9,936 nucleotides of DNA. Origin: a bacterium. Its GTDB lineage: Bacteria; UBA9089; CG2-30-40-21. The translations under genes and the position numbers were made by a program. The DNA is taken from NCBI GenBank assembly GCA_030018795.1, contig JASEHA010000054.1, positions 1-9,936 of the forward strand, in the 5' to 3' direction. This document shows, piece after piece, positions 1 to 6,229 of this stretch; within the stretch, counting starts at the first letter, position 1, and each line of letters starts with the position of its first letter. Under the pieces are notes generated by a model that was not told where the DNA came from, did no database searches, and saw nothing but the letters and a program-made list of their open reading frames with translations.

Positions 1-153
1 GCCACCTATGCAGGATTGCAATGGTGTGCTCAAAACAAATTTACCCATATCTTAATACTCCTTTCCGTTTTTACCTGCCTAATAATTCTGCTTTACTACC
101 TGAAAAAGAAAATGGTTGTAATTACCTTTTGGTGCTTTGTACTGTGAATGAAT

Positions 154-200
154 GGCTCAATTTATCTGAGCATACCCGGCTCAATTTAAGTGAGCGGTAT
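154..200. repeat. Two tandem stem-loop repeats, 24-base period
   Basis: GGCTCAATTTATCTGAGC and GGCTCAATTTAAGTGAGC follow at a 24-base spacing. Each has 5-base arms GCTCA/TGAGC with a 7-base loop. Related GTGCTCAAA words occur at 25 and 211. The function is unknown. Confidence 0.5.
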
Positions 201-417
201 AGCCCGTAGTGTGCTCAAATTACTGACCTGAGTTTGTCCTCAATTCCACAGATAATCAAATCTCATCTTTATCATATTCCCTTCAGACTGAATCTCATTT
301 TGAATATTAATAATTGTAAGATTTTTACATCCTATGCCATTTCTGCTTGCCTCTACTTGCCGATTTCAGGTTAAATTTGTGGGCTACTCTCACAGGCAAC
401 CACAAGGAGGGAGCACT

Positions 418-471
418 GGCAGCAGACCTTCTGTTGGCAGCAGACCTTCTGCCGGCAGCAGACCTTCTGCC
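418..471. repeat. Three tandem copies of an 18-base repeat
   Basis: GGCAGCAGACCTTCTGCC occurs three times head to tail (418-435, 436-453, 454-471). The first copy ends TT instead of CC. Each unit has GGCAG/CTGCC arms and can form a small hairpin. The 18-base period keeps both strands open and gives artefact peptides (QKVCC repeats on minus, AADLLP on plus). No ribosome site or recognisable protein supports coding. Confidence 0.85.
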
Positions 472-483
472 TCTGGCATGTTG

Positions 484-510
484 CCGCTACAAGAATACCT
501 GTAGCTGCGG
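484..510. repeat. Small inverted repeat downstream of the sigma gene
   Basis: GCTACA (486-491) and TGTAGC (500-505) form perfect 6-base arms around AGAATACC. An outer CCG/CGG pairing follows after a short bulge. It could fold as a hairpin at the 3' end of the sigma-factor transcript but lacks a T-run on the minus strand. It adjoins other repeats, so repeat remnant is as likely as a processing signal. Confidence 0.5.
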
Positions 511-513
511 GGG

Positions 514-535
514 TGACTGGTGCACTGGTGACTGG
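514..535. repeat. Inverted second copy of the CCAGTCA-type repeat
   Basis: TGACTGGTGCAC followed by TGGTGACTGG contains a GTGCAC centre and is nearly palindromic. Positions 514-534 match 2525-2545 exactly in opposite orientation. It lies about 57 bases past the sigma-factor stop codon. The two copies thus bracket rsmD and the sigma gene as an inverted pair. Confidence 0.75.
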
Positions 536-591
536 GCAGGAGGCGATTCCTATGAGCCAGAAAAAAAATTGAACATCGAGTGTTACCATTT

Positions 592-1848
592 CTATTCTCT
601 CAAAAAGCTTTGCAATTCCCATGTTATTTTCATGTTGCGGAGCTTTTCCAGTACATTTTTTTCTATCTGTCTTGCCCTTTCTCTGGTCAATCCCAGAATT
701 TTTCCAACCTCTTCAAGGGTATGCGGTTCCATGCCATCCAGCCCAAACCTTAATTTCAGGGTCATTTTTTCTTTTTCCGGAAGCATATTAAGGATATCAC
801 TAATCCTTTCTTGAAGCATTCGTAAGAATAAGGTTTTTGCCGGGGAAAGGGTTTCCTTATCTTCAATCAAATCACCGAGTTGACTTTCCCCATCAATACC
901 CATTGGTGAGTCAAGGGAAATAGGATCCTGAGCAATATTAATCAACTCAATCACCTTTGGCACAGGCAGGTTCATCTTTTCTGCTATCTCTTCCAGTTCA
1001 GGCTCTCTTCCTAATTGTTGAGCAAGAGTCTGGATGGTTCGCAGACACCGATTAATGATCTCTACCATATAGATTGGTATCCTGATAGTTCTTGCCTTGT
1101 CAGAGACAGCTCTTAAGATGGATTGTTTTATCCACCAGATGGCATAGGTGCTGAACCGATATCCCTCCATATAGTTATATCTTTCCACAGACTTAATCAG
1201 TCCAAGATTGCCTTCATTAATAATATCAAGCAGGCTCATCACACCGCCAGGCACATATTTTTTAGCAAATGTAACTACCAGTCGCAGATTTGCCTCTATA
1301 AATCTTGTTTTTATCTTTTCAATCTCTGCCTCAAATGTATTTAGCTGAGAAAGCATATCCTGAATCTCTTCTGCAGAAAATTCTGCTAACTGAGGGAGCC
1401 CCTCTGTCGGAGGGACACCCTCTGCCAGTTTTCCCCATTCTTCATTCCACTTACGAAATCTTTTTGCAGACATACCAATCTTTAACTCTATCTCTTTAAT
1501 CTTTATTTTTTTCTTTTCCATCTCTATAGCCAGTTCTTTTTCTTCATCAGCACTTAAGAGAGGGATATGATTAATCTCCTTGAAATAGGCTTTTATTGGA
1601 GAGTCAGACACATATCTCTTGCCTTTTCTTATGCCATGCTTTTTCCCTTCAATCTCAGGCTCTATCTCTTCATCTTCCTGTATATCAATAGGTTGACTAT
1701 TAAGACTATCCATGATATCCTCCAGATGTGGCAGGTCATCATAATCAGCATCAAGCATCTCTTCAGCAGCATGTGGAAGGCAGCTGTCCTGATGTTCGTT
1801 ACGCCCTTTTTTAAGAAGCTGGTCTGCTTTGTCCCGATAATTTTTCAT
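592..1848 (-). CDS. rpoD: RNA polymerase sigma factor, sigma-70 family (RpoD/SigA-like)
   Basis: This protein directs core RNA polymerase to promoters. It has 418 residues. An acidic, low-complexity N-terminus (about 1-80) is followed by region 1.2 (SPIKAYFKEINHIPLL, about 83-98). A charged, probably helical insert spans about 100-180. Region 2 follows (EANLRLVVTFAKKY, then NEGNLGLIKSVERY and YRFSTYAIWWIKQ, about 185-255), then region 3 (about 260-335) and region 4 with the helix-turn-helix TLEEVGKILGLTRERARQIE (about 377-396). The N-terminus shows no obvious region 1.1 fold. In region 2.4 the usual WWIRQAIT reads WWIKQSIL, so the position matching the promoter-contacting Thr of E. coli RpoD is Leu. 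The ATG has a GAGGG ribosome site 8 bases upstream. It lies 68 bases downstream of rsmD on the same strand. The family call is certain. Primary versus group 2 sigma is not settled, so the symbol is tentative. Confidence 0.9.
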   Translation of the reverse strand: MKNYRDKADQLLKKGRNEHQDSCLPHAAEEMLDADYDDLPHLEDIMDSLNSQPIDIQEDEEIEPEIEGKKHGIRKGKRYVSDSPIKAYFKEINHIPLLSADEEKELAIEMEKKKIKIKEIELKIGMSAKRFRKWNEEWGKLAEGVPPTEGLPQLAEFSAEEIQDMLSQLNTFEAEIEKIKTRFIEANLRLVVTFAKKYVPGGVMSLLDIINEGNLGLIKSVERYNYMEGYRFSTYAIWWIKQSILRAVSDKARTIRIPIYMVEIINRCLRTIQTLAQQLGREPELEEIAEKMNLPVPKVIELINIAQDPISLDSPMGIDGESQLGDLIEDKETLSPAKTLFLRMLQERISDILNMLPEKEKMTLKLRFGLDGMEPHTLEEVGKILGLTRERARQIEKNVLEKLRNMKITWELQSFLRE

Positions 1849-1878
1849 CTAAAAATCCCTCAGAAGGATAAGTGGAAT

Positions 1879-1908
1879 AGGCTATAGACTGTTAGGCAGG
1901 TATAGCCT
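1879..1908. promoter_or_regulatory. Hairpin between rsmD and the sigma-factor gene
   Basis: Perfect 8-base arms AGGCTATA (1879-1886) and TATAGCCT (1901-1908) enclose 14 bases. It sits in the 68-base gap just upstream of the sigma ATG (1848). There is no T-run, so it is not an intrinsic terminator. An operator or mRNA structure affecting sigma expression is possible but unproven. Confidence 0.45.
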
Positions 1909-1916
1909 TCAAGCCT

Positions 1917-2510
1917 TCAGCCTGAACAACCTTGTGTAATTTCATAAAATGAAATTACAATATCCCCATATCTGCGTTGCTTTGTCATGGTTAATGTATC
2001 AGTTGCAGAAAGCCCCTTTGCCAGAGGCAGAACATCCTCCTTTTTATGATGTTCCACGCCAAGTAATCCACATGGAGAAAGCAGGCTACTCATGGCTATT
2101 GCTTCTATAGTTGGCCAGACAAACCCTTTTAAGAATGGGGGGGCAAGGTAGATGATGTCAAAGCTCATTCTTTTATCCAGTCTCTGAATTGCTTCAAAGA
2201 CATCAAGGGTAATTATTTCAGTTATTTCAGTAGATTCAAGAAGGTTGGTAATTGTTAGATTTTCTTTGATAAGCCTTGCCTGAGCAGCGTTGTTTTCGAC
2301 AAAAACAACACTTTTTGCTCCGCGGCTCAAGGCTTCGATACCAATATTGCCAGTACCAGAGTATAGATCCAGGATAACAGCGTCCTTAACCCTATCAGAC
2401 AGCATGTCAAATAAGGATGTCTTTACCCTACTCAAAGTTGGACGGGTAGACATGGTATTCAGTGCCTTTATTTTTCTACCCTTGTTAATGCCGCCGCTGA
2501 TTCTAATCAT
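1917..2510 (-). CDS. rsmD: 16S rRNA (guanine-N2)-methyltransferase RsmD
   Basis: RsmD-family enzymes methylate N2 of G966 in 16S rRNA using S-adenosylmethionine. The 197-residue protein starts with the typical MIRISGGINKGRKI, then has RPTLSRVKTSLFDML (about 23-37), the SAM-binding motif I LDLYSGTGNIGIEALSRGA (about 47-65) and an acidic motif II, VFVEN (about 69-73). The catalytic motif IV, usually DPPY or DPPF, reads APPF here (residues 123-126, IIYLAPPF). The DNA at this spot contains a run of seven G (2137-2143), but the frame stays open on both sides. I chose the ATG at 2508-2510 because an AGAGG ribosome site lies just upstream. A longer frame to 2546 exists, but its extra residues are translated from a dispersed repeat (2525-2560). 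The family is clear. Activity depends on whether the Ala variant is tolerated. Confidence 0.88.
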   Translation of the reverse strand: MIRISGGINKGRKIKALNTMSTRPTLSRVKTSLFDMLSDRVKDAVILDLYSGTGNIGIEALSRGAKSVVFVENNAAQARLIKENLTITNLLESTEITEIITLDVFEAIQRLDKRMSFDIIYLAPPFLKGFVWPTIEAIAMSSLLSPCGLLGVEHHKKEDVLPLAKGLSATDTLTMTKQRRYGDIVISFYEITQGCSG

Positions 2511-2524
2511 TATGCCTCTTTCAT

Positions 2525-2560
2525 CAGTCACCAGTGCACCAGTCACCAGTCACCAGTCAT
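2525..2560. repeat. CCAGTCA-type repeat array upstream of rsmD
   Basis: CAGTCACCAGT, GCACCAGTCACC and further CCAGTCA units (7-base period) lie between speB and rsmD. The first 21 bases (2525-2545) are the exact reverse complement of 514-534, downstream of the sigma gene. The longest rsmD frame would translate part of it (MTGALVTDERG), which argues against that start. Confidence 0.75.
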
Positions 2561-2615
2561 CAGAGTCTCAGTCAAATTCTTTACTGGTGCTCTTTGCTCT
2601 GGTGCTCCTGAACAC

Positions 2616-3467
2616 TTACTGCCACCAGAATGCTAAGATTGCCTCTCTGATAATCTTAGCTGCAATAGCCGCTGTAATCTGTCCTATATCGTGAGATGGA
2701 AGGATCTCAACCACGTCAAAACCAATGATATTTAATCCGATTAAGGAATAAATAGCCTCAAACAATTCATGAGGAGAAGCTCCACATGACTCAGGAACGC
2801 TTACCCCGGGTGCATAGGCTGGGTCCAGAATATCAAGGTCAATGGTTAAATAAACTGGCAGCCCTTGTAGCTTTTTCAGGGTAATATTATCAAGCATTAG
2901 CCGGGAAGATAAATGGCACTGCTGCCTGCCAAGCTCAAATTCTTCCTTTTCTCCGGACCTAATCCCTAATTGATATATCCTTTCTGGTCCAACTATTTCC
3001 ATGCAGCGTCTTATTACACAGGCATGAGAATATTTTTTACCCTCATATTCAGCCCTCAGGTCAGTATGGGCATCTATCTGAATAATTACCATCTCAGGGT
3101 ACCGTTTGATCAATCCCTCAACAACACCCACAGTAACAGTATGTTCACCGCCAATAACCACAACCTTTTTGTTATTAATGGCTTCTATCTCTTCGGAGAT
3201 AAGCCTTAAGGATTCAACAATATCCTTGCCAAAGGTTACCCCTCCCATGTCACACAGCTTCATCTCTTGCAAGCTACGGTTTAGTCTGGGGCTATAGCTT
3301 TCTAAGAGATAGGACATCTGTTTAATAATATTGGGACCGTCAGCCATGCCTGGACCAAAGGGGTGCTCTCTTTTTGGGACACTATATTCAAGCGGTGCCC
3401 CCAACAAAGCAACTGTAGCCTCGTTTAAGTGTGCTTCAAAATCCAGAAACTTTTTGACAGAGTGCAT
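2616..3467 (-). CDS. speB: Agmatinase-type ureohydrolase (arginase/agmatinase family)
   Basis: This is a binuclear manganese ureohydrolase of 283 residues, a normal length for the family. The metal-ligand motifs are present: GGEHT (His109), IDAHTD (Asp132, His134, Asp136) and TIDLDILDP (Asp210, Asp212). The loop after the last motif reads APGVSVPESCG rather than the usual APGTGTPEPGG. Sequence alone cannot fix the substrate in this family. The neighbouring arginine decarboxylase makes agmatine, so hydrolysis of agmatine to putrescine and urea is the natural inference. The ATG at 3465-3467 has a GGAGGG ribosome site about 6 bases upstream. Only 17 bases separate it from the pdaD stop, so the two are very likely co-transcribed and translationally close. 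Arginase or another guanidino-substrate hydrolase is a less likely alternative. Confidence 0.9.
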   Translation of the reverse strand: MHSVKKFLDFEAHLNEATVALLGAPLEYSVPKREHPFGPGMADGPNIIKQMSYLLESYSPRLNRSLQEMKLCDMGGVTFGKDIVESLRLISEEIEAINNKKVVVIGGEHTVTVGVVEGLIKRYPEMVIIQIDAHTDLRAEYEGKKYSHACVIRRCMEIVGPERIYQLGIRSGEKEEFELGRQQCHLSSRLMLDNITLKKLQGLPVYLTIDLDILDPAYAPGVSVPESCGASPHELFEAIYSLIGLNIIGFDVVEILPSHDIGQITAAIAAKIIREAILAFWWQ

Positions 3468-3484
3468 GGTGTCCCTCCAGAATC

Positions 3485-3946
3485 TTAATACAACAAAACA
3501 GCCGCTGCGATCACGCTTCCTATCTTGACCACAGTATGTTGCGTGCTTGTTATCTTGATATCATCAAGGGCAATCCCTCTGGTAGTAAATGCCTCTTCTA
3601 CCATAGCAATAACCCGTTCAGAAGCCTCTTTTGCGGCACACTTGCCAGAATACTCCATAATAACCCCATAGTGGTCTGGTTTGTGAAAGCCAGCAGCTAC
3701 TGCTGAGGCAATCATCTCACCTGGCACATCACTGGTAATAGTAGCATAAGCCATTGGTGTCAGGGATCCGCCAGGGATAAATGGAAGCTCTATCAACTCA
3801 ATATCAGGCGGCACAATGCTTGATACCTTGATCAGGTTAATATTGCCTATGCCCGCGGCAAGCAGGGCATGGTCAAAGGCATTCAATTTGCTTGAACCCT
3901 CTGCTCCTCCAGAAGTAAGTGCCATCTTTGTTGGTATAGGAATCAT
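3485..3946 (-). CDS. pdaD: Pyruvoyl-dependent arginine decarboxylase
   Basis: This enzyme decarboxylates arginine to agmatine with a covalent pyruvoyl group instead of PLP. The family hallmark LNAFDHALLAAGIGNINL is followed by VSSIVPP. By family knowledge the chain self-cleaves between the two serines, and the second becomes the pyruvoyl group (Ser42/Ser43 when counted from this start). The MEYSGKC segment carries the conserved Glu, and SDVPGE is also typical. Start choice: a GTG at 3961 opens the frame five residues earlier (MFVKK) but lies inside the ribosome-binding sequence GGAGGTG. The ATG at 3946, about 12 bases downstream of GGAGGTG, is therefore more plausible. It gives 153 residues, close to the usual length of about 150-165. 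The gene sits between the HEAT lipoprotein (27 bases) and speB (17 bases), forming an arginine-to-putrescine pair. The family is commonest in archaea and scattered in bacteria, which makes past transfer possible. Confidence 0.92.
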   Translation of the reverse strand: MIPIPTKMALTSGGAEGSSKLNAFDHALLAAGIGNINLIKVSSIVPPDIELIELPFIPGGSLTPMAYATITSDVPGEMIASAVAAGFHKPDHYGVIMEYSGKCAAKEASERVIAMVEEAFTTRGIALDDIKITSTQHTVVKIGSVIAAAVLLY

Positions 3947-3973
3947 TTTTTTTACAAACACCTCCGTTAAAAT

Positions 3974-6166
3974 TTAAAACTTTCGCTTAGCCAGCACACT
4001 TTTCGCTGTTTCTCGTACTATTTTGTCGCGGTCGTTACTGGCTATATTTTCTAAATATCTAACACACCTTGGGTCACCTATCCTGCCAAGGGCATAAACG
4101 CTATACCCACGAACATCCTTATTAGAATGCGATAAGGCTGTAATCAATGGTTTTACTGCCGGCTTACCTATCCTTACAAGGGATTCTGCAGCATTATTTT
4201 GTACTGGGGAGCTTTTATCCTCAAGGCTTGAAATCAAGCCTTGAACAGCACTTTTATCACCAATCATCCCTAAAACAATAGCCGCTCGTCGGCGAAGCTC
4301 GTTATCCTTATCAGTAAGGGCAGTAAGGAAGGTATTGATGAGCAGTTTATTACCCCTTTTGCCTGTCTTACCCAGGATGGTGATGGCATATTGCCTGACA
4401 ACAGGGTCATTCTTCTTATTATTAACAGCAGCAACCAATTTTTCTACTACTGGCTTGCCTATCTTGATCAGTGAACGGGCTGCATTTTCCTTGATGGTTT
4501 CATCCTTATCGGTTAAGCTATCTATCAAGACATTGATTCCATCAGGGTCTGATAGTTCACCTATGACAACGACTATCATCCTGCGGATATCAATATCCTT
4601 TTCATCCTTTAATAGCTTGACTAATGGTTTTGTTGCTTTAGTATCCTTAAATACACCTAATGAAGTAATTGCATTTACTTTTACCTGCTTATCCTTATCC
4701 TTTAAGAGTCCAATGATTGGAACAGCAGCCCTTTTATCACCCAGCATACCCAGAGACATAACCACACCCTTTCTTGTCTGTGGGTCTTTATCCTTAAGAA
4801 CAGCAATTAAGGGTTCAACTGCAGAGGTATTCTCTAACATACCCAGGGCAAGGACTGCCCCATTCTTGATATTGTCATTTTTATCTTTTAAGGCTTTAAT
4901 CAAGGGTTGAACAGTAGGTGTCCCAAGGGTAATAAGTGTATCAATTATAACACTTTTTACCTCATTTATCTTATCATCCATACTTGAAATTAATGGAGCT
5001 ATTGCCTTTTTATCATTGATACTACCCAATGCACGGGCTGCCTGAACACGTACCAGCCAGTTCTCATCATCAAGAAGCTTAATGATAGGTTCAATAGCTG
5101 TTTTTTCTTTCATCTTTCCCAGAACAATCGCACAATTTCCCTTAACACACACATCATCTTGCTTTAATCCTTCCAATAGAAATGGAATGGATACTGTCCC
5201 AATCTTAATAAAGGCATTGACTGTCTCGTTCCTGACACCGCCTTGCTTATCATTAATGACGTTTAGTAATGCCTTTGCAGATTGTGTTCCACCCAGATTA
5301 CTTAGAGCCTCAATCGTTACCTTTCGCACATCCTGTGCCTGATTATTCAGGTTAGGGATTAGTGCATCTATGGATTTTTGTTCGTTTATCTTCCCAATGG
5401 CACAGATAATCTTTTTACGCAAGGTGTTATTATCGCACATGGTATGTTCAGCCTTTTCTCTGTCCTTATGCCGGCAGATGGCAGACTCATCATCTAACAA
5501 TTTTATCAAGGTATTCAGCCCTCTTGCATCCTTCAACTCACCAAGGGAAAGACTGGCTTCAATACAGATGTCTTTATTCTTGTCATTAAGAGCCTTAATC
5601 AGCAAATCCGTTCCTTCTTTTACCCCGAGCATTCCCAGCCCAAAGCCTGCATTAACCTGCACATTCTTGCTTTCGTCATTTAAGAGCGGCATAAGGGATT
5701 TGATTGCCCTCAGATTGCCTATTTTACCAAGGGACACAGCGGCATTTCCACGCACACTGGCATCCTTATCCTTCAGAGCAGCTATAAGTGGACCAACTGC
5801 CATCCTTGCCTTTATGTGTCCGAGTGCTTCAGCAGCACTACTTCGCACCCCTTCTATCTTATCACGCTTTAATGACTTGATCAGGGCAGAGACAGCCTTT
5901 TTATCCTCTAATATTCCCAATGTTAAGGCTGCCTTGATTCGTACAGATGAGCTTTCATCCCGTAATGCCTTGATCAATGGCTTAACTGCCCTTTTATCAG
6001 CTGTATCAACCAGGGAATAAGCAGCCATAATTCGAGTATATTCATCCGTACTCTGCAATTGACCTATCAGCTTTTCGACATTATCCTGCGGCAATTTTGG
6101 TTTTTGTCCACAACTGCTAATAAATAATACAAACCCTACGATAATTAATAACTTTACTGCTTTCAT
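3974..6166 (-). CDS. HEAT-repeat lipoprotein (about 22 repeats)
   Basis: This 730-residue protein begins with a lipoprotein signal: a basic N-terminus, a hydrophobic stretch and the lipobox ISSC, with Cys19 as the probable lipidated residue. Gly at +2 suggests outer-membrane rather than inner-membrane retention. From about residue 30 to the end it is almost wholly HEAT-like (PBS-lyase type) repeats of about 30-32 residues. Each resembles VxPLIxALKDKDxxVRxxAAxxLGxIGDxRA, and I count about 22. One repeat (about residues 217-265) has a hydrophilic insertion rich in His, Lys and Cys. No catalytic domain is visible. HEAT solenoids are protein-binding scaffolds, so a periplasmic or surface scaffold is inferred and no partner is known. 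The ATG has a purine-rich GGAGGAGG ribosome site. The gene has its own consensus promoter (6201-6229) and is followed closely by pdaD and speB, so it heads a three-gene unit. Confidence 0.85.
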   Translation of the reverse strand: MKAVKLLIIVGFVLFISSCGQKPKLPQDNVEKLIGQLQSTDEYTRIMAAYSLVDTADKRAVKPLIKALRDESSSVRIKAALTLGILEDKKAVSALIKSLKRDKIEGVRSSAAEALGHIKARMAVGPLIAALKDKDASVRGNAAVSLGKIGNLRAIKSLMPLLNDESKNVQVNAGFGLGMLGVKEGTDLLIKALNDKNKDICIEASLSLGELKDARGLNTLIKLLDDESAICRHKDREKAEHTMCDNNTLRKKIICAIGKINEQKSIDALIPNLNNQAQDVRKVTIEALSNLGGTQSAKALLNVINDKQGGVRNETVNAFIKIGTVSIPFLLEGLKQDDVCVKGNCAIVLGKMKEKTAIEPIIKLLDDENWLVRVQAARALGSINDKKAIAPLISSMDDKINEVKSVIIDTLITLGTPTVQPLIKALKDKNDNIKNGAVLALGMLENTSAVEPLIAVLKDKDPQTRKGVVMSLGMLGDKRAAVPIIGLLKDKDKQVKVNAITSLGVFKDTKATKPLVKLLKDEKDIDIRRMIVVVIGELSDPDGINVLIDSLTDKDETIKENAARSLIKIGKPVVEKLVAAVNNKKNDPVVRQYAITILGKTGKRGNKLLINTFLTALTDKDNELRRRAAIVLGMIGDKSAVQGLISSLEDKSSPVQNNAAESLVRIGKPAVKPLITALSHSNKDVRGYSVYALGRIGDPRCVRYLENIASNDRDKIVRETAKSVLAKRKF

Positions 6167-6200
6167 TTCTATTTCTCCTCCTCCTTCTAACTTCTAACAA

Positions 6201-6229
6201 ATTATACCAGAATTGATTCTATTTGTCAA
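6201..6229 (-). promoter_or_regulatory. Perfect-consensus sigma-70 promoter of the HEAT lipoprotein gene
   Basis: On the minus strand TTGACA (6224-6229), a 17-base spacer and TATAAT (6201-6206) form an exact consensus promoter. The -35 begins directly after the TGA stop of the upstream secreted-protein gene. Transcription should start near 6194, about 28 bases before the ATG, and would also serve pdaD and speB. Confidence 0.85.

Larger units (their letters stand above)
1..591. other. Gene-free left end of the window
   Basis: I see no credible gene here on either strand. Open frames of 62, 83 and 155 codons lack ribosome sites and known motifs. The 83- and 155-codon frames run through repeats, and the 155-codon frame overlaps the sigma gene antisense. 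The stretch holds the repeat cluster described in separate entries. No clear intrinsic terminator follows the sigma gene. A further gene may begin beyond the left edge. Confidence 0.6.

Noticed and set aside
418..471. CRISPR-like array
   Set aside because: The 18-base units are contiguous with no spacers, and no cas gene is present.
371..622. 83-codon minus-strand frame after the sigma gene
   Set aside because: Its sequence is largely repeat-derived (QKVCC units), it overlaps the end of the sigma gene, and it has no ribosome site or family resemblance.
347..814. 155-codon plus-strand frame
   Set aside because: It runs through the 18-base repeats and then antisense to the sigma factor; no motif supports it.
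2511..2546. 12-codon N-terminal extension of RsmD
   Set aside because: It is partly translated from the CCAGTCA repeat, and the ATG at 2510 has its own ribosome site and the family's usual N-terminus.
2511..2615. Promoter for rsmD in the speB-rsmD gap
   Set aside because: A TTGACT is present, but no acceptable -10 lies at the right spacing.
4335..6020. Long plus-strand frames opposite the HEAT gene
   Set aside because: They are shadows produced by the regular codon pattern of the HEAT repeats, rich in Ser and Leu and without ribosome sites.
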